A stretch of DNA of 64,000 nt from Hydractinia symbiolongicarpus (lineage: Eukaryota; Cnidaria; Hydrozoa; Anthoathecata; Hydractiniidae): positions 4,404,001-4,468,000 of the forward strand of contig NC_079883.1 in assembly GCF_029227915.1 (NCBI RefSeq), written 5' to 3'. This document shows positions 20,050-30,158 of the stretch, one piece after another (position 1 is the first letter of the stretch; each line of letters starts with the position of its first letter). The notes under the pieces were generated by a model. It had not been told where the DNA came from. It was given only the letters and a program-made list of their open reading frames with translations, and made no database searches. Position numbers and translations under genes: made by a program.

Positions 20050-23000
20050 GAGTTTAAGCCTGATTACATCGTGATCACTGAAATAGAAGTTTTAACAAAG
20101 GTCTCGACTTTAAAAGTGTTGAAAACATTCTCACGGATATAGACACATGTCAATAAGTGAACCTGATACATGAGTTGGAGAGGTAACAACTTGTTTATAT
20201 TCAGTAAGAAAATCATGGAAATAGTTTTCGTCGCTTAAATACATTCACATTAAAATATCCGAGTATAATATTAACAGTTTCATTTCCCAAAAAATGCTGA
20301 AAAAGGTATAATGACTCATCTCTATTGGAGTAATTTTTAGAATATAGAAGCAGAATATATTGCACCAGGAATTTCTACAATATCAAACAATTCTATAGTT
20401 TCATTATGACCAACTAAAAGACTAGAAAACCTATCCACATTGTTGTTTGGAATTAAAGTAAAGTAATCTAGTTTTGAGTCGCAATGTGAGTTCAATGGTA
20501 TGGTTCCGTTAGGCATAATAAATCACTTTCCATTAAAACGCGGTCGAAGTTAATATTGTTTTTATGTTTGTTGTAGGATCTTGTATTAAGCAAAGTGATT
20601 ATAATAGAATTTTCGCTAATTACACAAGTGTCTTTTTGTGTCAATTTTGAATGTTCTTGCATGTAATTGTATTGCTCTGTTGATCGTGTATCTGACTTAA
20701 TAGTTGACTTAGCAAATGTACCCGTTAGTATAAGCCGTCTAAACTTGTGACTCGACTTCATGCAACATAGATTTGTCCTGAGTGAAAGGCTCGTTGTTTT
20801 AATAAATCAAAACAGACAACAATTTTATCAAACGTTTTTCCTTGAACCTTATGAACAGTGCAGGCCCATGACAGCATTAGTGGGAATTGCAGCCGTTTAA
20901 AAGAAGGTGAAGATGGATTATGTTTGTTAAATTTGATTTCTTTCTCTACTTTATTAATTGGAACAACATTTTCTTGAATAGCATATGGATCTGTTCTCAT
21001 AGCTTTAAGTCCAGTATATTTGTCTTCCATTTTCAAATATATTTTTGTTACATTTCCTGAGCTATCGGTTTTCAACCGATGAACAGTACCTATCTGTCCT
21101 TTAATGAGTTTATCAGTTACATCAATATTTGACGTCAACATGACTTTTGCATGAAGTTTTAACAGAAGGTTCAGAGCAAGTCCACCTGTTTCCATTTGAA
21201 TGCGAGAATTAAGATTTTGGAATAATTGCACGGGTATATTTTCTGGAATTTTGTCAATAGCTTCGATATTTATTTCGTCCGATGTTATGCTATTAAGCAT
21301 TTTTTGTTATGCTCAGAGGCAGGTTGGTTTTCAGCAAATATATGAATTGCATTTTTGGGGTAATATGGGTCATTTGGTAAAATAAATTTAGATTTTAGTA
21401 AATCTTTGTGTCGCGTTTCTAATTTTCCCACTCTGATATTGTTTAATAATTCAATCAAATATTGATCACCACGCTGTCTCATAACTTCCGTTAGTTCAGC
21501 AATCTTAAAGATTTAATAATGCATCTTTGTATTCTGCGTAAACTGGCCTTGCTTGAATTGGTGGAAGTTGGTAGAAATCGCCACATGCTATAACAGATAT
21601 TCCTTCAAATGGAATATCATCTGCGCATCCAAATATTTCGGTTAGCCGTTGATGAATATGTAAAAATAGCATGTTTGAAACCATTGAGATTTCATCTATT
21701 ACAATAATACTTAGAAATGTTTTTAGTGAAACTTCTATCCGCTGGTGTACCTAAGGCTGAATGTATTGGCGCTAGAATGAGAATTTTATTCTTTTCTAAG
21801 TTTCCTGCACGATAGGAAAGTGCTTTATTTAGCATGTCAGAAATTGTTGTTATTAAATTGAACTTTCCACAACCTGCACTTCCTGTTAGAAAGATGTGAA
21901 TTGGCTCAATTTTATGATGTGCGCTACATGCTAAACCGTTTACGTAAGTTCTAACCCAATCATTTACCACTTCAAAAATTTACCTTTTAGTTTTATTTGA
22001 TGTTGATTTTTTTCATGGAGTTCGTCATCGGAAATTCTGGGCTCAGTAACGGATGAAAAAGTGTTCCCAAAAACTGGAATGTTTTCGGTTTCATTTCAAA
22101 TTTCGTCAGTGTCATGGTTGTTTATATTACTAATCTCATCAGTAACATCGTCGTTTTCCTGTTCAGCAAAGCAATCAAGATTATTTACATTCGTGTGAAA
22201 ATTTATCATTGCTTCTTCAACAAGCTCACCGAATGTTTCGCAGATTCTTTTATTTGTATTTATGATTTGTAAAACACCGTTTTCTAATAATTTCTCTGTG
22301 TAAGTACACGAGTTTTTGCTTAGCAATTCTGCTTCCTGGTAAAAAAGGATAAAACATAAAGAGCAAATGATGTACATATCCTTCTGGATTTTTTTCTCGA
22401 CTAGGCACATGGTACCTTAGAACACAATTTTTCTTTTGTGGACATAAGAGGTGGAGATTTCGGATAAGGTGATTCCACGTGAACATCAGCTATTATTTCC
22501 TCAAGTACTTCTGGTTGGCTGTCATTTTCATCTTCTGGTTTCGGTTTTATTTTTATAGAGTAGTCTGATTAGAACTCACCATAGCACATTTGTTCCAATA
22601 TAGAATATTTTCTTTTTTTAAATTCCAAATTGGGTCAATCTATGTATCTATCCAATACATTTCGTTTAAAAATATCCGTACTGTCTGGTGACAAACTTGA
22701 AATTTCTTCTTCGTTGCGACATACCCTCTTCTCGGCAATGCTACTGTTTGCAAATACTACAGCTGGAAATGTCTTTCGTAACCATATTTCTGGCATTATA
22801 ATAGCAACTGCTTCATGAACTGACATTTCGCGACGATTTTGATACGCATTCGCAATTGATTTCATTTGCAAAAATAATGAATCACCAGATTCTAGTGCTT
22901 GCGATGCAGCTTTTTTCATTGCCTCTGAAGATTCATCTTCAACTATCGACAAATAAGCACACATGTAAGAAACTGCTTTATAATAATCAAGAACAGGTTG

Positions 23001-24325
23001 AATGTCTATGTTAGCTTCCCATGCCTCCAAACCTTCAGTAAAATAATTATTGATAAAACAAGAATCTGAAAGCCTTCGGAAGTGAATTTATCAGTATCAG
23101 GTGAGATGCTTAGTGCATTTTCATATTCTTTTTTTTGTTATGACCAATCTTTGAAGAATTTGTTTATTTGTACCTGGGTGGTTAAAATTCGGTTCGTCTG
23201 GATGAAGAATATTGTTGAATCTTGGATTCAACTTTGAATCTATGTAAGTTTTTACTTTTTCTGGTATAGCCTTTCTTTCTTTTAACCGTGTTTCTCTTTC
23301 TTTCTTTGAGATGTTATCAGGTAAAGGCTCAACAACAAATGACGGTCTGTAAAAAATTTCCCGAAAGAGTATCGACAATTCTTGTTTTTATATTTACGAC
23401 AAGATTTAGAATGAGAATGCATTTGACATGTCGAAACTAGTTTGTGAAGAACTTGGTTGTTTTCTTTACCAAGAAGCTGGCATTTAACTATGTTATCCAC
23501 AAAGGCAATATATTCTTTCTTATTATCGCTACGTAAAATTGGTGCATTAACAACCCATAATAAAGAGTGGATGTGTGGGCTTGCTAAAAGAACTAGATTA
23601 CTGTTCAGAATCTCGGTTCGTTGATAGTAATTTAGATTGCCGATTTATTCTTCAAATATGTCATTTCCTTGTAGTTTAGTGATGATTTTAACCAGTTCAT
23701 TCCATCTTAAATCTGCACAAGACAAAGTCATAAAAAATGTTGGAAGTCTTACCTGTTTTACCACAGCTAAAACTTCAAAAAGAAATCGATTCCAATATGC
23801 AGGAGTTCCTTTCAACGTGTTCATAAACGTGAAAGCGTCATCACTGGCTATAAACGATTTAACTCTTTCTTTAAAATTCGCAGACATCATTCCTGCTGTA
23901 AGACCGTCCGCTTTAATTTTTTGTATAGCGATGTTTATGCGACTATTTAAATTAAGATGTTGAGTTACTGCATGAGCAAAAAATATATAGTCAGTATCAG
24001 AGGCAAACTTCTGTCTATAATTCAGTAATCTTTGGTTGAAATACTTGGTCGGGGAAAGTGGTACTTGTCTTTTCGAGTGATATCCGAATTTACCTGTTGG
24101 AAATAGATAGAGGTGGGAAAGTTCTTCACAATGCTCATCAGAAATTATTGGTATGGGAAATTTATTCTCGCCTGGAGCAATAACAATATTTCCATCGTCA
24201 ATTTGTTTATGTGGTATAGTTGGAACAAAAGACGTTTCTTAGCAAGGCAAGCGATATTTGTTTAACCGGTTTCCATTCTCTTGTTCGCTATTGTCCAGGT
24301 AATCCTCATTCTTGGTTTTTGCATC
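20050..24325 (-). pseudogene. Helentron-type Rep/helicase/endonuclease gene remnant (main part)
   Basis: This large decayed gene on the minus strand is interrupted by the Polinton; its 5' end is at 40431-41160. From 5' to 3' it has a pre-Rep region (LSHLYLFPTGKFGYH, about 24110), a Helitron_like_N domain (23890-23645; KGTPAYWNRFLFE, TFFMTLSCADLRWNEL), an HUH motif (LASPHIHSLLWVV, with His-Ile-His at 23567-23575), middle segments (22096-23378; VLRYHVPSREKNPEGYVHHLLFMFYPF in two frames), Pif1-type helicase motif I (FLTGSAGCGKFNLI, about 21870-21890), helicase C-terminal motifs (GGLALNLLLKLHAKVMLTSNIDV, LSWACTVHKVQGKTF; 20758-21300) and an EEP endonuclease (LNTRSYNKHKNN, SDLLCLTE, IILGYFNVN, THVSGSLID; 20760-20050). 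Many frameshifts and stops are present. The C-terminal endonuclease is the hallmark of Helentrons rather than classical Helitrons. Rep nicks DNA and the helicase unwinds it in rolling-circle transposition. Confidence 0.85.
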
Positions 24326-24326
24326 A
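24321..24326. other. Left target-site duplication of the Polinton (GCATC)
   Basis: GCATC lies at 24321-24325 before the element and again at 40431-40435 after it. Polintons usually make 6-bp duplications; because the element ends with ...CTCT and starts AGAG..., a sixth base (T before, or A after) can be assigned to either the repeat or the element, so 5 or 6 bp both fit. Confidence 0.8.
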
Positions 24327-24677
24327 GAGATAGGAAAAGGCGGATGTTAGTGCAATCATGTCAAATAAGCGGGCATATCCGTTAAATCAACGTAAAAGGT
24401 CCATAACATCCCTTAGCACTTTACCACTCCACGTCAAATTATGGATCATCCACGTTAAATCAACGATAGAGGAGTCAATAAATCCATGAGCACTTTGCCA
24501 CTTTACGTTAAATAAGCGGGCATGCTCTATAATATCCGTCCAAAACCACCTCCCCCCGCCGTGTCCCCCGGGCCCCCTACCCGTCCCATGGGTCCCTCCC
24601 CACCCTCCCCTGTCGTGCCCTATAAATTACAGTGATATGTGTCTATAATGTCCTCTAGCCAGTGTGGTAATACCATC
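24326..24677. repeat. Polinton left terminal inverted repeat (352 bp)
   Basis: Starts AGAGATAGGAAAAGGCGG and is the reverse complement of 40079-40430; I found no mismatch on reading. It contains two copies of AAATAAGCGGGCAT (24363-24376 and 24510-24523), two of GTTAAATCAACG (24381-24392 and 24454-24465), two related GCACTTT-CCACT words, and a GC-rich block (about 24540-24612). The inner 51 bp duplicate the last codons of the polymerase gene at the other end. Confidence 0.95.
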
Positions 24678-24909
24678 AATGATAATAAAACATAAATAAA
24701 TAACAACACGCAAGCAGTTTTTTTGTTATCTTGTAAAACCATCTGTCAATCAAACGCTTATAACAATAGGATTTTACATACCAGAAAGTTGTTTACATAA
24801 GAAAAAGTCAAAACGAAAGTAGCCGTTGCTAAGGATATTTGGTATGTAAGGAATGCATTGTTTCTCTATTGTTATTCTGGTTTGATTGACATTTAATTGA
24901 CGTCATTCT
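24678..24909. other. Noncoding spacer inside the Polinton
   Basis: AT-rich spacer between the left TIR and the stop of the minus-strand gene. It holds an inverted pair GTCAATCAAAC / GTTTGATTGAC (about 24750 and 24880) and a TGACGTCA palindrome just after the gene's stop (about 24899-24906). No gene seen. Confidence 0.5.
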
Positions 24910-26104
24910 TTATCTAAACAAATACCATATGAAATAACCTGTTGTCATAACAATCACAAGAGCGATCTTCTCATCTTCGTGTGTAGGAGGAGTATCTTTG
25001 TGGTAAGGTGCAGTAATGTGTTTATCAGTAATATGTTTATCAGTAATGTGTTTATCAGGACCGGAGGTCCCAGGAATAGGAATAGGACTGGATGTCCTAT
25101 CAGGAATCTTTTTATGTGATTCAGCTGTTTTTTCAATAACATTAACCTTTAGATTAATCCCAATGGTCAGATCTTCACCAGATATCAAAATCTTGTTGTT
25201 GTAACCCACCACACCCGTCTTAATTCTGAGATTCATGTCACTTGGTATCATATAAATACCTCGCCCAACGGAATAATCAACCTTACTTGAAGCGTAGTTT
25301 AGAGTATCCTGATAACGCTTAATGTCCTCCTGAATATCAACCCTACGGTTAACAATGTCTTCAAGGTTATTCATAAAAACTCTTTGGGCGGTCAGAGCAC
25401 TTGAATCATTACCAAGGATGGAGGAGCGTGCTGAGGCCTGAGAACTAAGAACAAGATAGGCATAGGCCCTAACACTGCTTGAGATCTTCACAAGGCCTGT
25501 TTTTGTAAATCCATCGGATTTTTCCACAATCCACCGCGTCATGGAGTCGTTAGTGAAACAACTCAACCCGGGAGTTGGATAGTCTTTACGTCTTTTTTGA
25601 TATGAACTGAAAAAGTACTGACCTCTGTATTTCATGGGGCTGGAATCAACATCATACTCACCACAGATTTTTAGAAATTCCTCATTTGAATAGGGATTAT
25701 CATATTGATTAAAGCTATCCTCAAAGGGTAGAGGTGTCTGCAGGCGCTTAATGATTCGTCTAATGTGATAATTAATAAGGAAAACGATATATCGACCTGA
25801 CCATAGATCTACCATCCTTCAGGTGTTCGGAACTTACCCCACAGGCACTTGAAGCGCACCAAGTGGCGAAATTTAGCTGGGTTTGCCATAGTCTAAAAGG
25901 TTGCTCATTCCAAATTCTCATACGTTGCGCGTTCTGACCAAGTTCATAATTGGTAAAAATATTAGGAAAGGAAGCGGGGAAAGAACCACTTTCGGACACA
26001 ATAATAGCCTGTTTGTACAGATCCCTAGCGCTCAATATTTGAAGATCCAGACCTCCATTTGGCTTATATGCCGCATTCGGGTTATATCTGAAAATGTCAT
26101 CCAT
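24910..26104 (-). pseudogene. Polinton virion-type protein with C-terminal anchor, frameshifted
   Basis: The gene begins MDDIFRYNPNAAYKPNGG at 26104 and reads 110 residues to a stop at 25772. A second frame, offset by one base, carries on from the same sequence (YHIRRIIKRLQTPLPFE onward) to 24910. The two belong together, and a single short indel at about 25772-25795 breaks the gene. The downstream part has SSQASARSSILG, NRRVDIQEDIKRYQDTL, a threefold DKHIT repeat encoded at about 25016-25060, and a hydrophobic C-terminus (ALVIVMTTGYFIWYLF) that looks like a tail anchor. The full-length product would be about 390 residues. I recall similar proteins in cnidarian Polintons but know no function; a virion role is inferred from its place beside the capsid genes. 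It is divergently transcribed from 26143. Confidence 0.75.
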
Positions 26105-26142
26105 TCTTTTATTTAAATATATTCACAATCTCTAATATAATA

Positions 26143-26706
26143 ATGTATATCACAATAAAGGACGTAAATAGCGAGAAGAAAATCTATTTGTATCAACCGA
26201 TAGACAACTCACATGGTACAAAGGAGGTTGCGATCGTGGAGACGTTTTCGGATAATGTCACATATGTAGCTACGGCTCCAATAGATATACCATTGGCTGA
26301 TGGAGTTACCACGGTTAGGTTACCACAGGGTCAGCACTACACGGGGAGGGAGTTGAATTCAATCGTGAGAGGTGATGTAAAATCAACACCACTAGCTAGA
26401 AACTCTAAGTTGGGTAAAATATTCAATCTAGGGGGTATAACGGAACTACATTTTAATCTTAATGAATTGGATAATTCATTAAATCTTAAAGATGGTGAAT
26501 ATAGCAACAACCTGATGACATATCATATATCCGAGTATGGTGGTGATTTTACATATATTGAACCGAAAAATCCGCAATATAAGAAACTAAAGAAAGGTTT
26601 ACTTCAATCACTTACCATGAGAGTCACAGGTTAGGATGGTAAGGTGCTATGGGGTGGTATGAAGACAACAGTTACCTTACACATAAGAGATACGGTGGAC
26701 GGATGA
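26143..26706 (+). pseudogene. Candidate Polinton minor capsid-type protein with premature stop
   Basis: The frame from the ATG at 26143 gives 163 residues to a TAG at 26632-26634. The same frame then stays open for 23 more codons (including KTTVTLHIRD) to a TGA at 26704-26706. The text after the stop continues the beta-rich style of the protein, so the TAG is most likely a nonsense mutation near the end rather than the true terminus. Strand-like segments alternate throughout (for example YITIKDVNSEKKIYLYQP, ELHFNLNELDNSLNL). Size, fold style and position directly before the major capsid gene suggest the single-jelly-roll penton/minor capsid protein. I did not recognise a family motif, so this is inference. 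Confidence 0.6.
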
Positions 26707-26767
26707 TACATCTAACGTAGCATTAACCGAATTAAAGTAAAATAAAATAAAAGTAATATGGAATAAC
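26707..26767 (+). promoter_or_regulatory. Leader of the major capsid gene
   Basis: A 61-nt AT-rich spacer with repeated AATAAAATAAAA and ATGGAATAACATGG directly at the MCP start. Several other structural-type genes of the element also have A/T-rich sequence running into the ATG, unlike the early genes, which have a TATA box 46 nt upstream. A late-type promoter is inferred. Confidence 0.35.
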
Positions 26768-28087
26768 ATGGAATACGGGAAAAAGTTAAACCCAGAACGT
26801 TCACTTAGAACCGCACATGGTGTAAAAGGCACGCATCAAAAAGTAATTGTCACTCACAACCCAAGTGAGATTGATCAAAACCAGTTACTCTTGATTAGGT
26901 TTCCTAATTTAGGTAACGATGATGTCATTGTTCCGGGTACTTCGAAACTAAGTTTCGACATTGATCTCGAGTCAAAAGCCGACACGAAGAGAACATTGGT
27001 CTCTAACATCGGGAGGGCAATTGTTAAAAAGCTGGCTATCAAGTTCGAGGGTACCGAGATTCTGAGCATTGATGACTTTGATCTTTTCGGATGTTACAGA
27101 GATTTATGGCTGACAAAACATGAGAAGGGGAACTCAATCAGACAAGGTATCATATCCGATGATGGGTGTACGGAAAATTGCATGAAACTGAGAGTTGGAG
27201 CCGCGGATAAAGACGCATCGGAGGTAGCGGACAAAGCAATCTATGATGCATATAAAAACAAGTTTACCATACCTCTGGATTTTGAAATGTTGGATAGCAC
27301 TATCCCATATTATCAAGCTGGATTAGGGAATAGGCTGTGTTATGAGATAACATTCAACAATTACGACAGGGTAGTATTATCAACACCAACAAAACCTTCA
27401 GGTTCAGCCTCGGCACCTGCACCGGATGCTAAATATAAAATCTCCAACATATCTCTCGAATATGAGATTGTGACACAACCGACACTTGCCAGATTCATTT
27501 CAAATGAATACGAAAACATGGCCGTACTTTACGACAGATTCTTGAGACATAGACAAATTAGGGTGGATAAGTCAGACACAACGTGGAATTGGTCATTCAA
27601 TACACCATGCAAGTCCCTGAAGGGTATATTGGTTCTGTTTGAGGACGAGAAAGCCTACAAACGAGATACGGGCAGGTTCTACAATCCCAAGATCAAAAAG
27701 GTATCCGCCATAGTTGAGGGTAAGCCTAACCAACTTTTCGCTCAGGGAATGCAACCGTTTGAGCATTATGGTGAAATATGCAAGTATTTCGCGGAGGGCA
27801 AACAAAGGGATGGCAACGCCAGTGAAATACAAAAACATCTGCAACTACATGATGTGAAGGTCGCGGACTACCTAACTACAAAATATGCTCTATGGCTGGA
27901 TTTCAGAACCATAGATGAAAACTCACTGCACGAGACCGGTCGACGGATTGAAAATGCGAGCGAGGGCATTACACTGCAAGTTGAAAAGACGGCCGAGGCA
28001 GCGGGATCCTTAAACGCCTACATATATCTAATCATGGATGCTCAATTAAATATTCAAAACGGTGAAATTATGGATGTACTATATTAA
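26768..28087 (+). CDS. Polinton major capsid protein (double jelly-roll type)
   Basis: An intact 439-residue frame from the ATG at 26768 to a TAA at 28085-28087. The length fits Polinton/adintovirus hexon-like capsid proteins. It opens with a basic, flexible N-terminus (MEYGKKLNPERS), then beta-rich stretches such as VIVPGTSKLSFDIDLES, IVKKLAIKFEGTEIL and DFDLFGCYRDLWLTK. A mid-protein 'YYQAGLGNRLCYEITFNN' is followed by a linker rich in Pro, Ser and Ala, which could separate two jelly rolls. The second half has LYDRFLRHRQIRVD and SLKGILVLFEDEK. It lies one base upstream of the ATPase, as in many Polintons where capsid and packaging genes sit together. The fold is inferred from family and context; no structure search was possible. 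Confidence 0.85.
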   Translation: MEYGKKLNPERSLRTAHGVKGTHQKVIVTHNPSEIDQNQLLLIRFPNLGNDDVIVPGTSKLSFDIDLESKADTKRTLVSNIGRAIVKKLAIKFEGTEILSIDDFDLFGCYRDLWLTKHEKGNSIRQGIISDDGCTENCMKLRVGAADKDASEVADKAIYDAYKNKFTIPLDFEMLDSTIPYYQAGLGNRLCYEITFNNYDRVVLSTPTKPSGSASAPAPDAKYKISNISLEYEIVTQPTLARFISNEYENMAVLYDRFLRHRQIRVDKSDTTWNWSFNTPCKSLKGILVLFEDEKAYKRDTGRFYNPKIKKVSAIVEGKPNQLFAQGMQPFEHYGEICKYFAEGKQRDGNASEIQKHLQLHDVKVADYLTTKYALWLDFRTIDENSLHETGRRIENASEGITLQVEKTAEAAGSLNAYIYLIMDAQLNIQNGEIMDVLY

Positions 28088-28088
28088 G

Positions 28089-28685
28089 ATGGACTACATG
28101 AAAGATCCCCACACGGCATTATTCGTCGGTCCCACGGGCTGCGGAAAATCCAAACGTGTTGTAACGCTGCTAGAGAGTGAATACTTTGATCACTTCGATT
28201 TCATTGTGATTATATGTCCAACATTAAGATGGAACAAGACATATATGTGTCGAAAATGGTTCTGGAGGGATAAATATGTGATTCTAATTGAGCCCATGGG
28301 TATGTTGTATGAATGGATCCAAAAGATGACGGATTTCTGTGCCGGATACAAAACATTATTCCTGATCGATGACATCATCGCGGATGAGAAACTGGACAAA
28401 AAGAGACAACCACTGCTGGAGCTGGCCATCAGCGGTCGACACCGAAACCACACCATGTGGTTACTCACACAATCATACACCGCGATACCGAAGAACTTAC
28501 GAAGGCAGGCAAAAATGTTATATGTGTGGTATCCGAAGGACAGACATGATCTCGCAACTATCCACGAGGAGAATGATGTCATTGAATCATCAGAGATCCA
28601 GAAGGTTAAGGAAAGGCTAAAAGATGGCAAATATACACATTTAGTCATGAGGATGGAACATCCAAGAACCCACGTGATTTGCTAG
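28089..28685 (+). CDS. Packaging ATPase (A32/FtsK-HerA type)
   Basis: A 198-residue product. I chose the ATG at 28089, one base after the capsid stop, because the Walker A motif then starts at residue 14; the frame is open from 28062, but that start would overlap the capsid gene. Walker A is GPTGCGKS (14-21). Walker B is TLFLIDDII with Asp94-Asp95. ISGRHRNHTMWLLTQSY (about 112-128) is the arginine-finger and sensor region. This is the DNA-packaging ATPase of Polintons and nucleocytoplasmic large DNA viruses, which pumps the genome into preformed capsids. Tight coupling to the capsid gene suggests co-transcription. A strong hairpin follows the stop by 11 nt. The gene has no damage. Confidence 0.95.
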   Translation: MDYMKDPHTALFVGPTGCGKSKRVVTLLESEYFDHFDFIVIICPTLRWNKTYMCRKWFWRDKYVILIEPMGMLYEWIQKMTDFCAGYKTLFLIDDIIADEKLDKKRQPLLELAISGRHRNHTMWLLTQSYTAIPKNLRRQAKMLYVWYPKDRHDLATIHEENDVIESSEIQKVKERLKDGKYTHLVMRMEHPRTHVIC

Positions 28686-28696
28686 ATTGGAAGTTT

Positions 28697-28721
28697 TTTG
28701 TTACAAGACTCTTGTAACAAA
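28697..28721. terminator. 3'-end hairpin after the ATPase gene
   Basis: A perfect inverted repeat with 12-nt arms TTTGTTACAAGA and TCTTGTAACAAA around a single C, starting 11 nt after the ATPase stop and preceded by a T run. It belongs to a family of GTTAC/GTAAC palindromes in the same element. Confidence 0.7.
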
Positions 28722-28762
28722 TCTATAAAAAAACTACAGTACTATCCTACAGTACTATCCTA

Positions 28763-29368
28763 ATGATAGAATATATAAATTTCATATTACTGGTGATAGC
28801 TGTAGTGCTATTGCTGGTATTGGTTAGTTTTTGTCTTTTTTGTATTAAAAAATACCTATCGCTATTGAAAATGGCTGAAACCGCAATTGACAACCTAATT
28901 TTTATCGAGGACCAGGATGATGGGAAGAGACAGAAATTGCTCGAGTGCGTGCTGACCGGAAATAGCAAGTTATATCTTGGGAAGATGTATACGGAGGATC
29001 AAATTCAAAAGCTCAAGAATGATGAGGTGGATAAACTTTTCACTATATACGAGGCTAAACTGTCTGGTCAAATGGTAAAGTCTCTGGGACAGTCAATAAT
29101 CCACATGTACTCCATGGGTGCCTGTACAGCCCTAGGTATAAAAAATCAAAAAGCGCTGAGTGATGACCTGGAGAATGACCCATTCCTAAACTCGGCACTA
29201 CAAAGGTTCACATGTGATCTATATTATAAGTTCGGATCACTACTATCACCAATCAGCGTAGGTTTAATCACAGGTAGACATTATATCGCAGGAAAAAATT
29301 TAAACAATATCGATACGGATACTAAAGATGTCGGATACTCCAGTTCAGGTGACAACGAAGAACCCTAA
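28763..29368 (+). CDS. Polinton membrane-anchored protein, 201 aa
   Basis: An intact frame from the ATG at 28763. Residues about 5-28 form a strong N-terminal membrane segment (INFILLVIAVVLLLVLVSFC), with the rest predicted outside the membrane on one side. Recognisable stretches are KLYLGKMYTEDQIQKL, QSIIHMYSMGACTALG and LLSPISVGLITGRHYI. I have seen such proteins in cnidarian Polintons but know no function. A role in an internal membrane or virion assembly is inferred. Its last 41 nt overlap the start of the next gene in another frame. The upstream leader contains a repeated CTACAGTACTATCC (28732-28759). Confidence 0.75.
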   Translation: MIEYINFILLVIAVVLLLVLVSFCLFCIKKYLSLLKMAETAIDNLIFIEDQDDGKRQKLLECVLTGNSKLYLGKMYTEDQIQKLKNDEVDKLFTIYEAKLSGQMVKSLGQSIIHMYSMGACTALGIKNQKALSDDLENDPFLNSALQRFTCDLYYKFGSLLSPISVGLITGRHYIAGKNLNNIDTDTKDVGYSSSGDNEEP

Positions 29369-29732
29369 AAAGGTTGAATCTGGTAAGAGGTTGGCGGAAT
29401 ACAACCGTAAACAGAGGGAAGAATATAAAAAATTGCTCATGGCACAGAATTAAGCACAGCCGACGCCTCAAGCACAAACACAGCCGACGCCTCAAGCACA
29501 AACACAGCCCGAAGATTCAAATGATATTGTAATAGATGTGGATTCTACCATCAAACCAGATGTAGGGCCCATGAACTACACCATAATGGGTGGAGGGGTG
29601 ATAGTACTTGTCTTAATTGGTGCTTATTTCGTGTATAAAAATAAGGACAAAAATATTAAGGTGAAGGGTACCCCACCAAGTAACTCAGGTAATAAAAAAA
29701 CTATGAGAATAGGTAAACTTGAAATGGAATAA
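29328..29732 (+). pseudogene. Small single-pass membrane protein gene with in-frame TAA
   Basis: The ATG at 29328 opens a frame of 41 codons, basic and polar (ESGKRLAEYNRKQREEYKK), that ends at a TAA at 29451-29453. The same frame resumes immediately with a Gln/Pro/Thr repeat (QPTPQAQT twice, 29457-29511) and then a C-terminal membrane segment (TIMGGGVIVLVLIGAYFVY) and a basic tail, ending at 29732. The TAA falls in the glutamine-rich tract, so a CAA or CAG to TAA change is the simplest explanation. A GTG at 29538 is only the edge of the resumed frame and is not a credible start. It overlaps the preceding gene by 41 nt. Function unknown. Confidence 0.7.
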
Positions 29733-29736
29733 AGGG

Positions 29737-29754
29737 ATAATATCGCGATATTAT
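29737..29754. terminator. 18-bp perfect palindrome between genes
   Basis: ATAATATCGCGATATTAT, 4 nt after the stop of the 29328-29732 gene. It has different letters from the GTTAC family but the same placement just after a stop codon. A transcript-end role is inferred. Confidence 0.45.
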
Positions 29755-29774
29755 AATCTCGAAGTATATAAAAC

Positions 29775-30002
29775 ATGGATAAGAAAAGTATAGTCAACGA
29801 TATTTATAAAGCATCGGTCGTATGCGTTTTCGCTGTAGGCTATTCAATGCTCGGGAAAAAGGTATTAAAAATGACACCACCCTCAATTCAGAAGTTTGAC
29901 CTGGAAGATACCGGAAAGCTTGTAGCCATAGTCGCCGCAAGTGAAATGTCAAGAGAATATCTGGTTAAGCAAAAAATTATACCTGAAACTATAAATATAT
30001 AA
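29775..30002 (+). CDS. Small Polinton membrane protein, 75 aa
   Basis: An intact frame. An N-terminal hydrophobic stretch (ASVVCVFAVGYSMLG, residues about 13-27) is followed by a polar region with KMTPPSIQKFDLEDTGKLVA and a second mildly hydrophobic piece. TATATAAAAC lies directly before the ATG. The stop TAA (30000-30002) shares its last A with the ATG of the next frame. It resembles a small conserved protein of cnidarian Polintons that I know only from memory. Function unknown. Confidence 0.7.
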   Translation: MDKKSIVNDIYKASVVCVFAVGYSMLGKKVLKMTPPSIQKFDLEDTGKLVAIVAASEMSREYLVKQKIIPETINI

Positions 30003-30127
30003 TGTTGCGAATACTGGAATGGTTGGTCTGGGTTTTATGTCAACGTAAGAAAGTTGAGAGGATTTTACCAAAGGTGGAATACAAGGATACCGATGTCATA
30101 GACTCCGAAGCTATCGTATTAAAATAA
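30002..30127 (+). CDS. Tiny frame coupled to the preceding gene, 41 aa
   Basis: The ATG at 30002-30004 overlaps the previous stop as TAATG. The product has a hydrophobic start (LRILEWLVWVLC), then a charged tail ending SEAIVLK before a TAA at 30125-30127. It is too short for family recognition. Its precise fit between two genes and the overlapping stop/start favour a real gene, but this is not proven. Confidence 0.45.
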   Translation: MLRILEWLVWVLCQRKKVERILPKVEYKDTDVIDSEAIVLK

Positions 30128-30158
30128 CGACACTAAATTATACCGGATTATATGAAAC

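Noticed and set aside
28062-28088. Earlier start for the packaging ATPase
   Set aside because: Would overlap the capsid gene by 26 nt and add residues not typical for the family; the ATG at 28089 fits better.
26875-28648. Antisense open frames across capsid and ATPase genes
   Set aside because: Shadows of strong coding sequence; no motifs.
29538-29732. Separate small membrane protein gene starting at a GTG
   Set aside because: In frame with the upstream ATG at 29328 beyond a TAA; better explained as one broken gene.
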